Shown one piece after another: positions 13,917-21,850 of a stretch of 49,149 nucleotides of DNA. Under the pieces are notes generated by a model that worked only from the letters and a program-made list of their open reading frames with translations, was not told the origin of the DNA and did no database searches. Made by a program: the position numbers and the translations under genes. This DNA is from an uncultured Oscillospiraceae bacterium (GTDB lineage: Bacteria; Bacillota; Clostridia; Oscillospirales; Ruminococcaceae), in NCBI GenBank assembly GCA_949298535.1, contig CASFXA010000026.1:1-49149 (forward strand). Direction: 5' to 3'. Every line of letters begins with the position of its first letter. The first letter of the stretch is position 1.

Positions 13917-16712
13917 ATGAACCAGAACTTTGAGAGATTGTGTATGGGCTGTATGGCCGCGGAGCAAACGCCTGGCCATCCCTGCCCCCGATGCGGTTTC
14001 CAGGAAGAAAACGATCAGACCCAGCCCCATGTGCTGCCCCTGCGGACCATCCTGGCGGGGAAATACCTGGTTGGAAAATGTATCGGCCAGGGAGGATTCG
14101 GCATCATCTACCTGGGGTGGGACCTGAACCTGGAGCTGAAGCTGGCCATTAAGGAGTACTACCCCGACGGCTTTGTATCCCGGGACTGCTCTGTCAACAC
14201 CACCGTTACCGCCTACACCGGGGAGGAAGGGGAGTTTTACCGCAGCGGGCTGGAAAAGTTCGTGGACGAGGCCAAGCGGCTGGCCCAGTTCTATTCCCTT
14301 CCCGGCATCGTATCGGTCCGGGACTACTTCCGGGAAAACGGCACCGCCTACATCGTGATGGAGTTCATCGAGGGCGTCACCCTCAAGGATTACCTGAAGG
14401 ACCGGGGCGGAAAGATCCCCATAACCGAGGCCATGTCCATGCTGGAACCAGTGATGGGATCGCTGAAGGTGGTTCATAACAACCACATCATCCACCGGGA
14501 CATCAGCCCCGACAATATTATGATCGACCACAGTGGCCGCTGCCATTTGCTGGATTTCGGCGCGGCCCGGGAATATGGCAAGGAGGGCAGCCAGACCATC
14601 CTCCTCAAGCACGGTTACGCCCCCTATGAACAGTATCAGAGTCACGGCAGCCAGGGCCCCTGGACCGACGTCTACGCCATGAGCGCCACCGTTTACCGCT
14701 GCATCACCGGGGAGGTCCCGGTGCCGGCGCCGGACCGCTTTCCGCAGGATGTTTTGCAGCCTCCCTCCGCGTTGGGAGCCCATCTGTCCCCATGGCAGGA
14801 GCAGGCGCTGATGAAGGGCCTGGCCCGGGAGCCCCAGCAGCGGTGGCAGGATATGGATCAGCTGCGGCAGGCTCTGAAGAAGGGAGGGCCCCCGCCTCCG
14901 GATCCGGCGCCCAAAAAAGATCTTTTGCAGCAGCTGAAAACCCTGACCCAAAAGACCATAGCGGGGGTGACCGTCCTTTTCCAAAAGAGCGGAACCCAGA
15001 ACCGGGAAAAATCAGGCAAAAAGCTGTCCCCCAGGGTCTGGCTGGCACTGGCGGGAAGCGGCGGGGTGCTGGCGCTGGCGGTGCTGGTCCTGCCCCGGCT
15101 GGCCCAACTGCCCGCTTCGGGAACGCTGGAAGGCGCTTCTTCCTCCTCCCAGACTGCCGTCTCCTCCACCTCTCAGGAGGAGAGCCGGGCGGAGATCGCC
15201 CCCATTGAACAGTGGGATGGCGGCGCCCAGGGGCAGGATCCTTCCCTGCGGCAGCCGGAGGATCCGGACGCGGTGGTGCAGTTTTCCGACTGGGCGCTGG
15301 AATATCATGTCAGCAGCGCCCTGGGGAAGGACGCGGGGGAGATCACCCAGCAGGATCTGGCCCAGGTGCGGCAGCTGCATATTTGCGACATCAGCGGCAG
15401 CGTCAATGAAATCGCCCCCGACGATACGGGACGCACCAGCAAAATGGGGGACGGTTCCCAGGTGCCCCACCTGTCCAGTTTGGAGGATCTGAAGTATTTT
15501 ATCAATCTGGAGGAGCTGAGCCTCACCGCCCAGGACTTCACCGACCTCTCGCCCCTTTCCCAGCTGACCAATCTCACTGTTCTCAACCTCCATAACAGCA
15601 ACCTTTCCGATCTCTCCCCCCTCTCGGGGCTGACCAATCTGGAGGTGCTGGACATCGGCGGCAATTATCTCAACACCCCCACCGATCTTTCTCCCCTGCG
15701 GAATCTGACCAACCTTCGGGAGCTGTATCTGGACGGGGTGCGAAATCTCACCAATCTCTCTCCCCTGGAGTCTCTGACCAACCTGGAGGTGCTGGATCTG
15801 GGGTACACCGGGTACGACGCCATGAAGAACCGCACCGATTACATGGATTTGTCCTTCCTCTCCCGGCTCACCAAGCTGAAAAAGCTGGATCTGGCCTCCT
15901 GCAAGGTGGGGACGCTGGAGCCTTTTTCCTCCCTCACCGCGTTGGAGGAGCTGGATCTCTCCGGCTGCCCCGTTTCGGACCTGAATCCCCTGTCCGGGCT
16001 GTCTCAGCTGCGGGTGCTGAGCTTCTACTCCAATGAGGAGGGAAGAAAGGTACAAAATCTGTCCCCTCTGGCCAATCTGACCCAACTGGAGGAGCTGACC
16101 TTCAGCAGCCTTTCTTCCCCGGATCTGACGCCGTTGGAGGGGCTGACCCAGATGAAAAAGCTCTCCATCGTCGGCAGCACCCTGACGGATCTGACGCCCT
16201 TGGCAGGAATGACCCAGATGGAGGAGCTGACGCTGAGCCTCAATGAAATTTCCGACCTGACGCCGCTGGAGGATATGACCAGGCTGACTTTGCTGGAGCT
16301 GGATCAGAACCTCATTTCCGACCTTTCCCCCCTGGCGGGGATGACCCAGGTGACCACATTGGATCTGCATGAAAATCAGATTTCTGATCTGGCCCCTCTG
16401 GCGGGGATGACCCAGGTGTCCAATCTGGATCTGCAGCAGAATCAGGTTTCCAGTTTGGCGCCTCTGGCGGAAATGAAGGAACTGAAATATCTGACCATTG
16501 CGGAAAACCCGGTTTCGGATCTTTCTCCTCTGGCGGGGCTGGAGCAGCTGATCTACCTGGACGCCTTCCAGTGTCCCATTACCGATCTGACCCCTCTGCG
16601 GAATCTGAGAAATCTGAAAACCTTTTTCCTGACCAACGGCAGAATTGTAATTGAAGAGATCGACTGGTCTCCGGTGTCCCATGTGGAAAACGTGCGGGGG
16701 CGTCCGGAATAA
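13917..16712 (+). CDS. Transmembrane Ser/Thr kinase with extracellular leucine-rich repeats
   Basis: A 931-residue receptor-like kinase. Residues 9-26 form a CxxC...CxxC zinc ribbon. The kinase domain (about 45-320) has the glycine loop GQGGFG (57-62), Lys79 in AIKE, catalytic HRDISPDN (193-200) and DFG (213-215), so it should be active. One membrane helix lies at about 375-393, then a Ser/Gln-rich linker. From about residue 520 to the end there are some 17 SDS22/internalin-like repeats of about 22 residues (LTNLxxLxLxxNxISDLSPLAG). The likely topology is kinase inside, repeats outside. The repeats could bind a ligand, wall polymer or partner cell. It opens a six-gene operon with FHA and PP2C genes. 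GAGGAGGGG precedes the ATG. Confidence 0.93.
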   Translation: MNQNFERLCMGCMAAEQTPGHPCPRCGFQEENDQTQPHVLPLRTILAGKYLVGKCIGQGGFGIIYLGWDLNLELKLAIKEYYPDGFVSRDCSVNTTVTAYTGEEGEFYRSGLEKFVDEAKRLAQFYSLPGIVSVRDYFRENGTAYIVMEFIEGVTLKDYLKDRGGKIPITEAMSMLEPVMGSLKVVHNNHIIHRDISPDNIMIDHSGRCHLLDFGAAREYGKEGSQTILLKHGYAPYEQYQSHGSQGPWTDVYAMSATVYRCITGEVPVPAPDRFPQDVLQPPSALGAHLSPWQEQALMKGLAREPQQRWQDMDQLRQALKKGGPPPPDPAPKKDLLQQLKTLTQKTIAGVTVLFQKSGTQNREKSGKKLSPRVWLALAGSGGVLALAVLVLPRLAQLPASGTLEGASSSSQTAVSSTSQEESRAEIAPIEQWDGGAQGQDPSLRQPEDPDAVVQFSDWALEYHVSSALGKDAGEITQQDLAQVRQLHICDISGSVNEIAPDDTGRTSKMGDGSQVPHLSSLEDLKYFINLEELSLTAQDFTDLSPLSQLTNLTVLNLHNSNLSDLSPLSGLTNLEVLDIGGNYLNTPTDLSPLRNLTNLRELYLDGVRNLTNLSPLESLTNLEVLDLGYTGYDAMKNRTDYMDLSFLSRLTKLKKLDLASCKVGTLEPFSSLTALEELDLSGCPVSDLNPLSGLSQLRVLSFYSNEEGRKVQNLSPLANLTQLEELTFSSLSSPDLTPLEGLTQMKKLSIVGSTLTDLTPLAGMTQMEELTLSLNEISDLTPLEDMTRLTLLELDQNLISDLSPLAGMTQVTTLDLHENQISDLAPLAGMTQVSNLDLQQNQVSSLAPLAEMKELKYLTIAENPVSDLSPLAGLEQLIYLDAFQCPITDLTPLRNLRNLKTFFLTNGRIVIEEIDWSPVSHVENVRGRPE

Positions 16713-16744
16713 GAATAGGAACTACAGAGAAAGAAGATGATTTC

Positions 16745-17263
16745 ATGCAAATGATGAAATGCCCCAACGGTCACTTTTACGACGCGTCCCTGACCCCTCA
16801 ATGCCCCTACTGCACCCCCGGGATTCAGAACCAGCAGGTGGGGGTCACCGTTCCGGTTCGCCACAATCAGACGGCGGCTTCCAATGACGGCGTGACGGTG
16901 GCGGTGATCCGAAAAAAGATCGGCATCGACCCGGTGGTGGGCTGGCTGGTGTGTGTGGAGGGCGCAGAGCGGGGCAAGGACTACCGCCTCCATTCCGACA
17001 ACAACTATGTGGGCCGGGATCCCTCCATGGATGTCTGCATCCAGGGGGACGACACCATCTCCCGGGAGCGCCACGCTTTGGTGACCTATGATTTCGAGAC
17101 CAAGACCTTTTACCTCACCCCCAAGGACGGCAGAAGCAACCCCCGGGTCAACGGCAAGCCGGTGATGACCACGGTGGAGCTGCAGGCCTACGACCGCATC
17201 CAGCTGGGGCAGACCACCTTGCTGCTGCTGCCCCTGTGCGGGGAAAGGTTTGAGTGGCAATGA
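16745..17263 (+). CDS. FHA-domain protein with N-terminal zinc ribbon
   Basis: A 172-residue cytoplasmic protein. C6, C20 and C23 with nearby His10 suggest a small N-terminal zinc-binding ribbon (CPNGH...CPYC). The FHA domain (about 66-165) has GRD at 91-93, the SRERH motif at 107-111 and a conserved Asn near 134-137, the residues that read phosphothreonine. It probably docks on the autophosphorylated kinase encoded 32 bases upstream or on its substrates. Its stop overlaps the start of the phosphatase gene (ATGA). The ribosome site is weak, so translational coupling with the kinase gene is possible. Confidence 0.9.
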   Translation: MQMMKCPNGHFYDASLTPQCPYCTPGIQNQQVGVTVPVRHNQTAASNDGVTVAVIRKKIGIDPVVGWLVCVEGAERGKDYRLHSDNNYVGRDPSMDVCIQGDDTISRERHALVTYDFETKTFYLTPKDGRSNPRVNGKPVMTTVELQAYDRIQLGQTTLLLLPLCGERFEWQ

Positions 17264-18036
17264 GAGTTTTCTGGTCTCCGGTCCGAGAAAGGACCCCTGT
17301 ATGGAGCAGCTTCAGCTGCCAGGGCGACCGCCCTTCCCAGCAGGACAGCCTGGGGGTTACCGGGCCGGGAGGGGAGAAGGAAAAAGGGGTGCTGGCGGTG
17401 GTGGCCGACGGCATGGGAGGGCTGGCCCATGGAGGAGAGCTGTCCCGGCTGACGGTGGAAGCGCTGCTGTGCCATTTTGAAGAAACCCCTCCCGCAGGGG
17501 ACCCTGTAACCGAGCTGTGGGATCTGTGCGCCAAAGGGGTGCGGCAGGCCCAGCAGTTTCTCCATTCCAATCCCGGCGAGACGGGAGGCACCACCCTGGT
17601 GGCCGCATTGTTCCGGGACAGAACCCTGTCTTTTCTGTCGGTGGGGGACAGCCGCCTCTGCCTGATTCGCTCCGGCGGGCTGCTGTGGCTCAATCGGCCC
17701 CATTCCTATCTTGTCCAGCTGGGACAGGCCGCCGCCGGCGGCAGGATGCCCATTGTGGAAGCCCTGCGGGACCCCCAGAGCCATGCCCTGACCTCCTTCG
17801 TGGGGAGCGACGAGCCGCTGCTGGTGGATTTTTCTCCCGAGGCGGTCCGTCTGCTGCCAGGGGATCAGGTGCTGCTGATGTCCGACGGCGTTTCCCAGAC
17901 CCTGACCGAGGAGGAGATCATCTCCGCGGTCAAAGGCCGGGGCCCCAAGGCGGCTGCCCGGGAACTGGAGCGGGCGGTGGCAGAGAAAAAGCGGCCCCAG
18001 CAGGATAATTATTCAGCGGTTGTCCTTTTTTGCTGA
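17260..18036 (+). CDS. PP2C-family protein phosphatase
   Basis: A 258-residue PPM/PP2C phosphatase. Metal-binding and core motifs are visible: QQDSLG, VVADGMGGLAHGG, GGTTLVAALF, LSVGDSRLCLI, LLMSDGVSQTL and QQDNYSAVVLF. It should remove phosphate from Ser/Thr on the operon's kinase or targets. The ATG at 17260 overlaps the preceding stop as ATGA and has GGGGAAAGG upstream; GTG at 17254 in the same frame is an alternative. It is the first of two PP2C genes here; the sequences differ clearly, so they probably act on different substrates. Confidence 0.92.
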   Translation: MRVFWSPVRERTPVWSSFSCQGDRPSQQDSLGVTGPGGEKEKGVLAVVADGMGGLAHGGELSRLTVEALLCHFEETPPAGDPVTELWDLCAKGVRQAQQFLHSNPGETGGTTLVAALFRDRTLSFLSVGDSRLCLIRSGGLLWLNRPHSYLVQLGQAAAGGRMPIVEALRDPQSHALTSFVGSDEPLLVDFSPEAVRLLPGDQVLLMSDGVSQTLTEEEIISAVKGRGPKAAARELERAVAEKKRPQQDNYSAVVLFC

Positions 18037-18063
18037 AAGTCAACAAATGTGGAGGGTTTGACC

Positions 18064-19392
18064 ATGATGAAACGGATCTTTGCTCTTTTGATAGCGCTGC
18101 TGCTGATGGCGGCGCTGGCTATTCCCGTCTTTGCTGATGAAACGCCGGTGACCACCGCCCGCAAAGGGGTGGTGCGGATCATCGGCCAGGACAGCAAGGG
18201 AAGGCTGTACCATTCCGGCAGCGGCTTCGCCGTGGGCCTGCCTGGGGAAAAGGTGGACACCTTTGTCACCAACAACCATGTGGTGGCCTCCTTTTCCAAG
18301 GTGTATGTGGTGCTGGATTATGTGGGAGAAGGCGGCACCTGGATTGAAGCCACAGTGCTGAAAACCTGGACCGCTCCGGATCTGGCCATTCTGGCCATCC
18401 AGTCCCCCATCGATGCCTGGACGCCGCTGACGCTGATGTCCGCCACCAAAATCGAGGCCACTCAGGACGTCTTTGCCCTGGGCTTCCCGGGAGTATCCGA
18501 CGTCCTTTCCGACAACGCCCAGCAGCGGGTTCCCTCCACCTATGAGGATGTAACCATCACCAAAGGCATCGTCAGCAAAACCAAGATCGTCTACGACAAT
18601 ACCGACACCATCCAGACCGACGCCCAGATCAACCCCGGCAACTCCGGCGGCCCCCTCATCACGGAGGAGGGCTATGTGGTGGGCATCAATACCGTCAGCG
18701 TCAACAATCAGGCGGGAGCCAGCTTCGGCGTCAACGGCGCGGTATTTATAGATTATGCGATGGCGGCGTTGGATGAGCTGGGCATTTCCTACCTCACCGC
18801 CGACGAAAGCGCCTCCGCTCCCGCCGAAGAGGAGAATCCCTCCTCCGCTCCCGCTTCCCAGGGACAGGAGAAACAGGAGACCCAGCAGCCCGTTGCAGGC
18901 GGCGATTCCGCCCCCAGTCAGACGACGCTGTTCTTTGCCGGCGTGGCGGTGCTGGTGGTTGTGGCGGTGGTTGTGATCGTCATTGTGCTGGCGGTCCGGA
19001 AAAAGCCCCGGAATCCCATGCCCAATCCCCAGCCCTTCAATCCCATCTCCAAAACCACTCCGGTGCTGGGTCAGGGAATGTTGGTGCTCAAGGGAATGTC
19101 GGGATATTTCAGCGGCAAGGAGTTCCCCCTCCAGGATCGTCTGGTCATTGGGCGGGATGCCGCCCGCTGCGGCGTGATCTTCCCCCAGGGCACCCCCGGA
19201 GTGAGCGCTGTCCACTGTGAAATCCGCCGGGAGGGAGCAGGCTGGACCATCACCGACCTGGGTTCCACCTATGGCACTTATCTGACCAGCGGCGCCAAAC
19301 TTTCCCCTGGTATGCCTTATCCGGTCAAACCGGGAGAGAGCTTTTACCTGGGAGAAGCTCAGAACAGCTTCCAGCTGGACGCCAAAGTCTGA
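18064..19392 (+). CDS. Membrane-anchored trypsin-like protease with cytoplasmic FHA domain
   Basis: A 442-residue protein with an unusual architecture. A signal peptide (1-24, cleaved after VFA) precedes an HtrA/trypsin-like serine protease domain with the triad His72 (TNNHVV), Asp106 (PDLAIL) and Ser194 (PGNSGGPL). A Ser/Pro/Gln-rich linker leads to a membrane helix at about 288-311 with RKK on the inside. The C terminus (about 339-440) is an FHA domain with VIGRD, SAVHCE and STYGTYL. There is no PDZ domain. The protease would face outside and the phosphothreonine reader the cytoplasm, linking kinase output to surface proteolysis or the reverse. The ATG at 18064 has GGAGGG seven bases upstream. 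Confidence 0.92.
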   Translation: MMKRIFALLIALLLMAALAIPVFADETPVTTARKGVVRIIGQDSKGRLYHSGSGFAVGLPGEKVDTFVTNNHVVASFSKVYVVLDYVGEGGTWIEATVLKTWTAPDLAILAIQSPIDAWTPLTLMSATKIEATQDVFALGFPGVSDVLSDNAQQRVPSTYEDVTITKGIVSKTKIVYDNTDTIQTDAQINPGNSGGPLITEEGYVVGINTVSVNNQAGASFGVNGAVFIDYAMAALDELGISYLTADESASAPAEEENPSSAPASQGQEKQETQQPVAGGDSAPSQTTLFFAGVAVLVVVAVVVIVIVLAVRKKPRNPMPNPQPFNPISKTTPVLGQGMLVLKGMSGYFSGKEFPLQDRLVIGRDAARCGVIFPQGTPGVSAVHCEIRREGAGWTITDLGSTYGTYLTSGAKLSPGMPYPVKPGESFYLGEAQNSFQLDAKV

Positions 19393-19418
19393 ACTCCTCA
19401 GAAGGAGGATGACAACCC

Positions 19419-19889
19419 ATGAAGCCCCGTTTTGACAAGGAAAACAAAACATTGCCGCCCCGGCTGGTTTGGCTTCGGGAGGCGGCCAGAAAGTGGCTCC
19501 CCAACCGGGAAACCAAGGTTCTGGCGGTCCCCCCCTGCACCGTACACCTTCCGCCGGAAAGCCCTGTCAGCGGGGCGGGCCTGTACTGTGTGGAAGGATT
19601 CTTCCAAGGGTCCTTCTTCTACTTTGGACAACAGAAAATCGTCATTGGCCGGGATCCGGCCTGCTGCAATATCGTTTTCCCTGCCTCCGCCAGAGGCATC
19701 AGCGCCTGCCACTGTGAGCTGATCTGGGATCAGAACAGCGGCACCATGGTCTGCCGGGATTTGGGCTCCACCTATGGAACAATTCTTTTTGACGGCAATC
19801 GTCTGGCGGCCCATGAGATGGCGGTGCTGCGGGGGGGCCAGGGCTTTCTGATCGGTGAGAACAACCGGTTTATCCTTCGCATCCCATAA
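19419..19889 (+). CDS. FHA-domain protein
   Basis: A 156-residue cytoplasmic protein. An N-terminal ~50-residue basic segment precedes an FHA domain with VIGRD (75-79), ISACHCE (94-100) and GSTYGT (116-121). The His/Glu positions and STYGT turn are close to those of the FHA domain on the protease encoded 26 bases upstream, suggesting duplication of that module within the operon. It probably recognises the same or a related phosphothreonine site. It has a ribosome site in AGAAGGAGG and is co-transcribed. Confidence 0.88.
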   Translation: MKPRFDKENKTLPPRLVWLREAARKWLPNRETKVLAVPPCTVHLPPESPVSGAGLYCVEGFFQGSFFYFGQQKIVIGRDPACCNIVFPASARGISACHCELIWDQNSGTMVCRDLGSTYGTILFDGNRLAAHEMAVLRGGQGFLIGENNRFILRIP

Positions 19890-19907
19890 TCAGAAGGGGG
19901 AAAGGGC

Positions 19908-20636
19908 ATGAAATTGGACATTGCCTACCGCTGTCAAATTGGAGGTCGGCAGGAAAATCAGGATCGGGTGCTGATCCTGGAGGATGCCGGCCTGGCGGCG
20001 GCGGCGCTGGTGGTGGCTGACGGCCTGGGAGGGCATCAGGGCGGCGCTCTGGCCTCCCGGCTGGCGGCGGAAGCTATCGCCCAAAACTTCCTTCTGAACC
20101 CGGATCTGGAGGAGGAACATCTTCGGGAGCTGTTTTGCCTGGCCAATGACCGGGTGCTGGAGAATCAACAGGCGGCGCCGGGGATGCGTTCCACCGCCGC
20201 AGCGCTGTTTTACCACCAGGGTCTGCTGGCGGGGGGATATATTGGGGACACCAGGATTTATCGCTTTTCCCAGGGAAAGCTGGTTTATCAGTCCCCGGAC
20301 CACAGCGTTCCCCAGATGCTGGTGTACGCCGGGGAAATTCTTCCACGGCAGATCCGCTTCCATCCGGACCGGAACCGTCTGCTTCGGGCCCTGGGCGGGG
20401 ACAGCTGCCGTCCTCAGTTCCTCAAGCCGCTGCCGCTTTCCCGGGAGGAGGATTTCCTCCTGTGTACCGACGGCTTTTGGGAATATGTGCTGGAGGAGGA
20501 GATGGAGCAGGTGCTGAGCATCCCCTGTCCCGCGGAGGAAGGTCTGGCGGAGCTGGAACGGCTGCTGCTGTCCCGAGCCCCTGAGGACAACGACAATTAC
20601 TCCGCGCTGCTTCTTCGGGGCCGGAACAGCCTTTGA
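19908..20636 (+). CDS. PP2C-family protein phosphatase
   Basis: A 242-residue PP2C phosphatase, last gene of the kinase operon, 18 bases after an FHA gene. Motifs: RQENQDRVLI, VVADGLGGHQGG, RSTAAALFYHQG, GYIGDTRIYRF, FLLCTDGFWEYV and EDNDNYSALLL. It is cytoplasmic and would oppose the operon's kinase. It resembles the serine/threonine phosphatases paired with FHA and kinase genes in other signalling loci, and is shorter than the first phosphatase of this operon by about 16 residues. Confidence 0.92.
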   Translation: MKLDIAYRCQIGGRQENQDRVLILEDAGLAAAALVVADGLGGHQGGALASRLAAEAIAQNFLLNPDLEEEHLRELFCLANDRVLENQQAAPGMRSTAAALFYHQGLLAGGYIGDTRIYRFSQGKLVYQSPDHSVPQMLVYAGEILPRQIRFHPDRNRLLRALGGDSCRPQFLKPLPLSREEDFLLCTDGFWEYVLEEEMEQVLSIPCPAEEGLAELERLLLSRAPEDNDNYSALLLRGRNSL

Positions 20637-21000
20637 GCGGGAAGATTCCGGCGAAGCCCTCCTTTTCCCGGCAGGCCGGTCCCCATGGGGATTTTCTGTG
20701 GCTGGGGGAAAGGGAAACTCCCCGCTTGCGGATCCGGCAGGGGCGGGAACAGAAATGAAAAAGGACCCGGGAAAGTGGCCCGGAACCTGCCCAAAAGGGA
20801 AAAAGGTGATATAATAACAGAGGAGAGCGGCTCCTCAGACAGCCTGAAAGGCTCCCCGTTTTTCAAGTGGGGGAGCCTTTGTCCGTTGTTTGGGAAGCCG
20901 GGGCGAAACAGGCGCAACGCCCTGTGACCCTTTCCCGGAACAGCCCAGGAAAGGGCTTCAGGGCGGGATGCGATGGATGTGACAAAAGGAGGAATCTGCC
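20637..21000 (+). promoter_or_regulatory. Extended -10 promoter and structured leader of flavin reductase gene
   Basis: The 364-base gap holds no gene. TG-A-TATAAT at 20807-20815 is a good extended -10. The roughly 180-base leader then folds into hairpins: GAGGAG/CTCCTC (from about 20821), AAAGGCTCCCC (20847-20857) with GGGGAGCCTTT (20870-20880), and GCCCTG...CCCTTTCC with GGAAAGGG...CAGGGC (about 20919-20965). The second could be an attenuator or the terminator of the kinase operon. I could not match it to a known riboswitch. AAAGGAGG lies before the ATG at 21001. Confidence 0.5.
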
Positions 21001-21561
21001 ATGAGAAAAAATTTTGGCCCCAAAAGCTGGACCTATCCCCAACCGGTGTTTATCATCGCCACCTATGACCAGCAAGGGGTTCCGGACGCCATGAACGCCG
21101 CGTGGGGCGGGATCAGTGAGGAAAACCAACTGTCTGTCTGTATCAGCGCCGGACACAAGACCACCGGCAATATTATCGCCCGGAAGGCTTTCACCGTCAG
21201 CATGGCGGACATCGACCATGTAGCGGCCTGCGATTATGTGGGGCTGGTTTCCGGCAACGACACAGCGGACAAGATGGAGCGGGCGGGATTCCATACCCAG
21301 CCGGCCCAGTTTGTGGATGCTCCGGTGATCCAGGAGCTGCCTATGACGGTGGAGTGCCGCCTGGTCAGCTATGATCCGGAGAGCTGCCGCCTGGTGGGGG
21401 AGATTGTCAATATCAGCGCCGATGAGCGGATCCTGGATCAGCAGGGCCGCATTGATCCGGACAAGCTGCGCCCCATCATTTATGATCCCATCCACCATAC
21501 CTACCGGGCGCTGGGGCCCCAGGTGGGCAAGGCTTTTTCCGACGGCAATCAGCTGAAATGA
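21001..21561 (+). CDS. Flavin reductase-like, FMN-binding protein
   Basis: A 186-residue protein of the flavin-reductase-like (flavoredoxin) family, with PVFIIATYDQQGVPDAMNAAWGG and KTTGNIIARKAFTVSM, typical of the FMN-binding split-barrel fold. Such proteins bind FMN and pass electrons in anaerobes, or reduce flavins. It is a single gene with a long leader and a good ribosome site; the electron partner is not evident in the surroundings. Confidence 0.88.
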   Translation: MRKNFGPKSWTYPQPVFIIATYDQQGVPDAMNAAWGGISEENQLSVCISAGHKTTGNIIARKAFTVSMADIDHVAACDYVGLVSGNDTADKMERAGFHTQPAQFVDAPVIQELPMTVECRLVSYDPESCRLVGEIVNISADERILDQQGRIDPDKLRPIIYDPIHHTYRALGPQVGKAFSDGNQLK

Positions 21562-21724
21562 CAGGGACTACAGCGGCCCTTGCTTCAAAATCTGGAGGGG
21601 CGGGGGAGTTCACAAAAAAGACGGCAGCGTCTCCTGTCCCTCTGAAAAGGGAACCTGAAACAATGGGAGGCCCTTTTCAAAAAGGTTGGTTTTGATGGGG
21701 CTGCTGCTCAAACAGAACCAAACA

Positions 21725-21759
21725 GGGAGCCGCCGCGGAATCAATCCGCGGCGGCTCCC
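21725..21759 (-). terminator. Terminator of the lipoyl operon
   Basis: A perfect 15-bp stem (21725-21739 with 21745-21759) with a five-base loop. On the minus strand it is followed by TGTTTGGTTCTGTTTG, a partial T tract, so it most likely ends the lpdA transcript; it also lies in the path of the convergent flavin-reductase gene. Confidence 0.7.
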
Positions 21760-21850
21760 TGCTGCGTCCCTTGGGACGAAGAGATAACCAGGCCTCAAAA
21801 AGCGACGGAGGGGACAGAGCGGCAGCCTCCGCCGGAGAGAAGTCCCGCTA

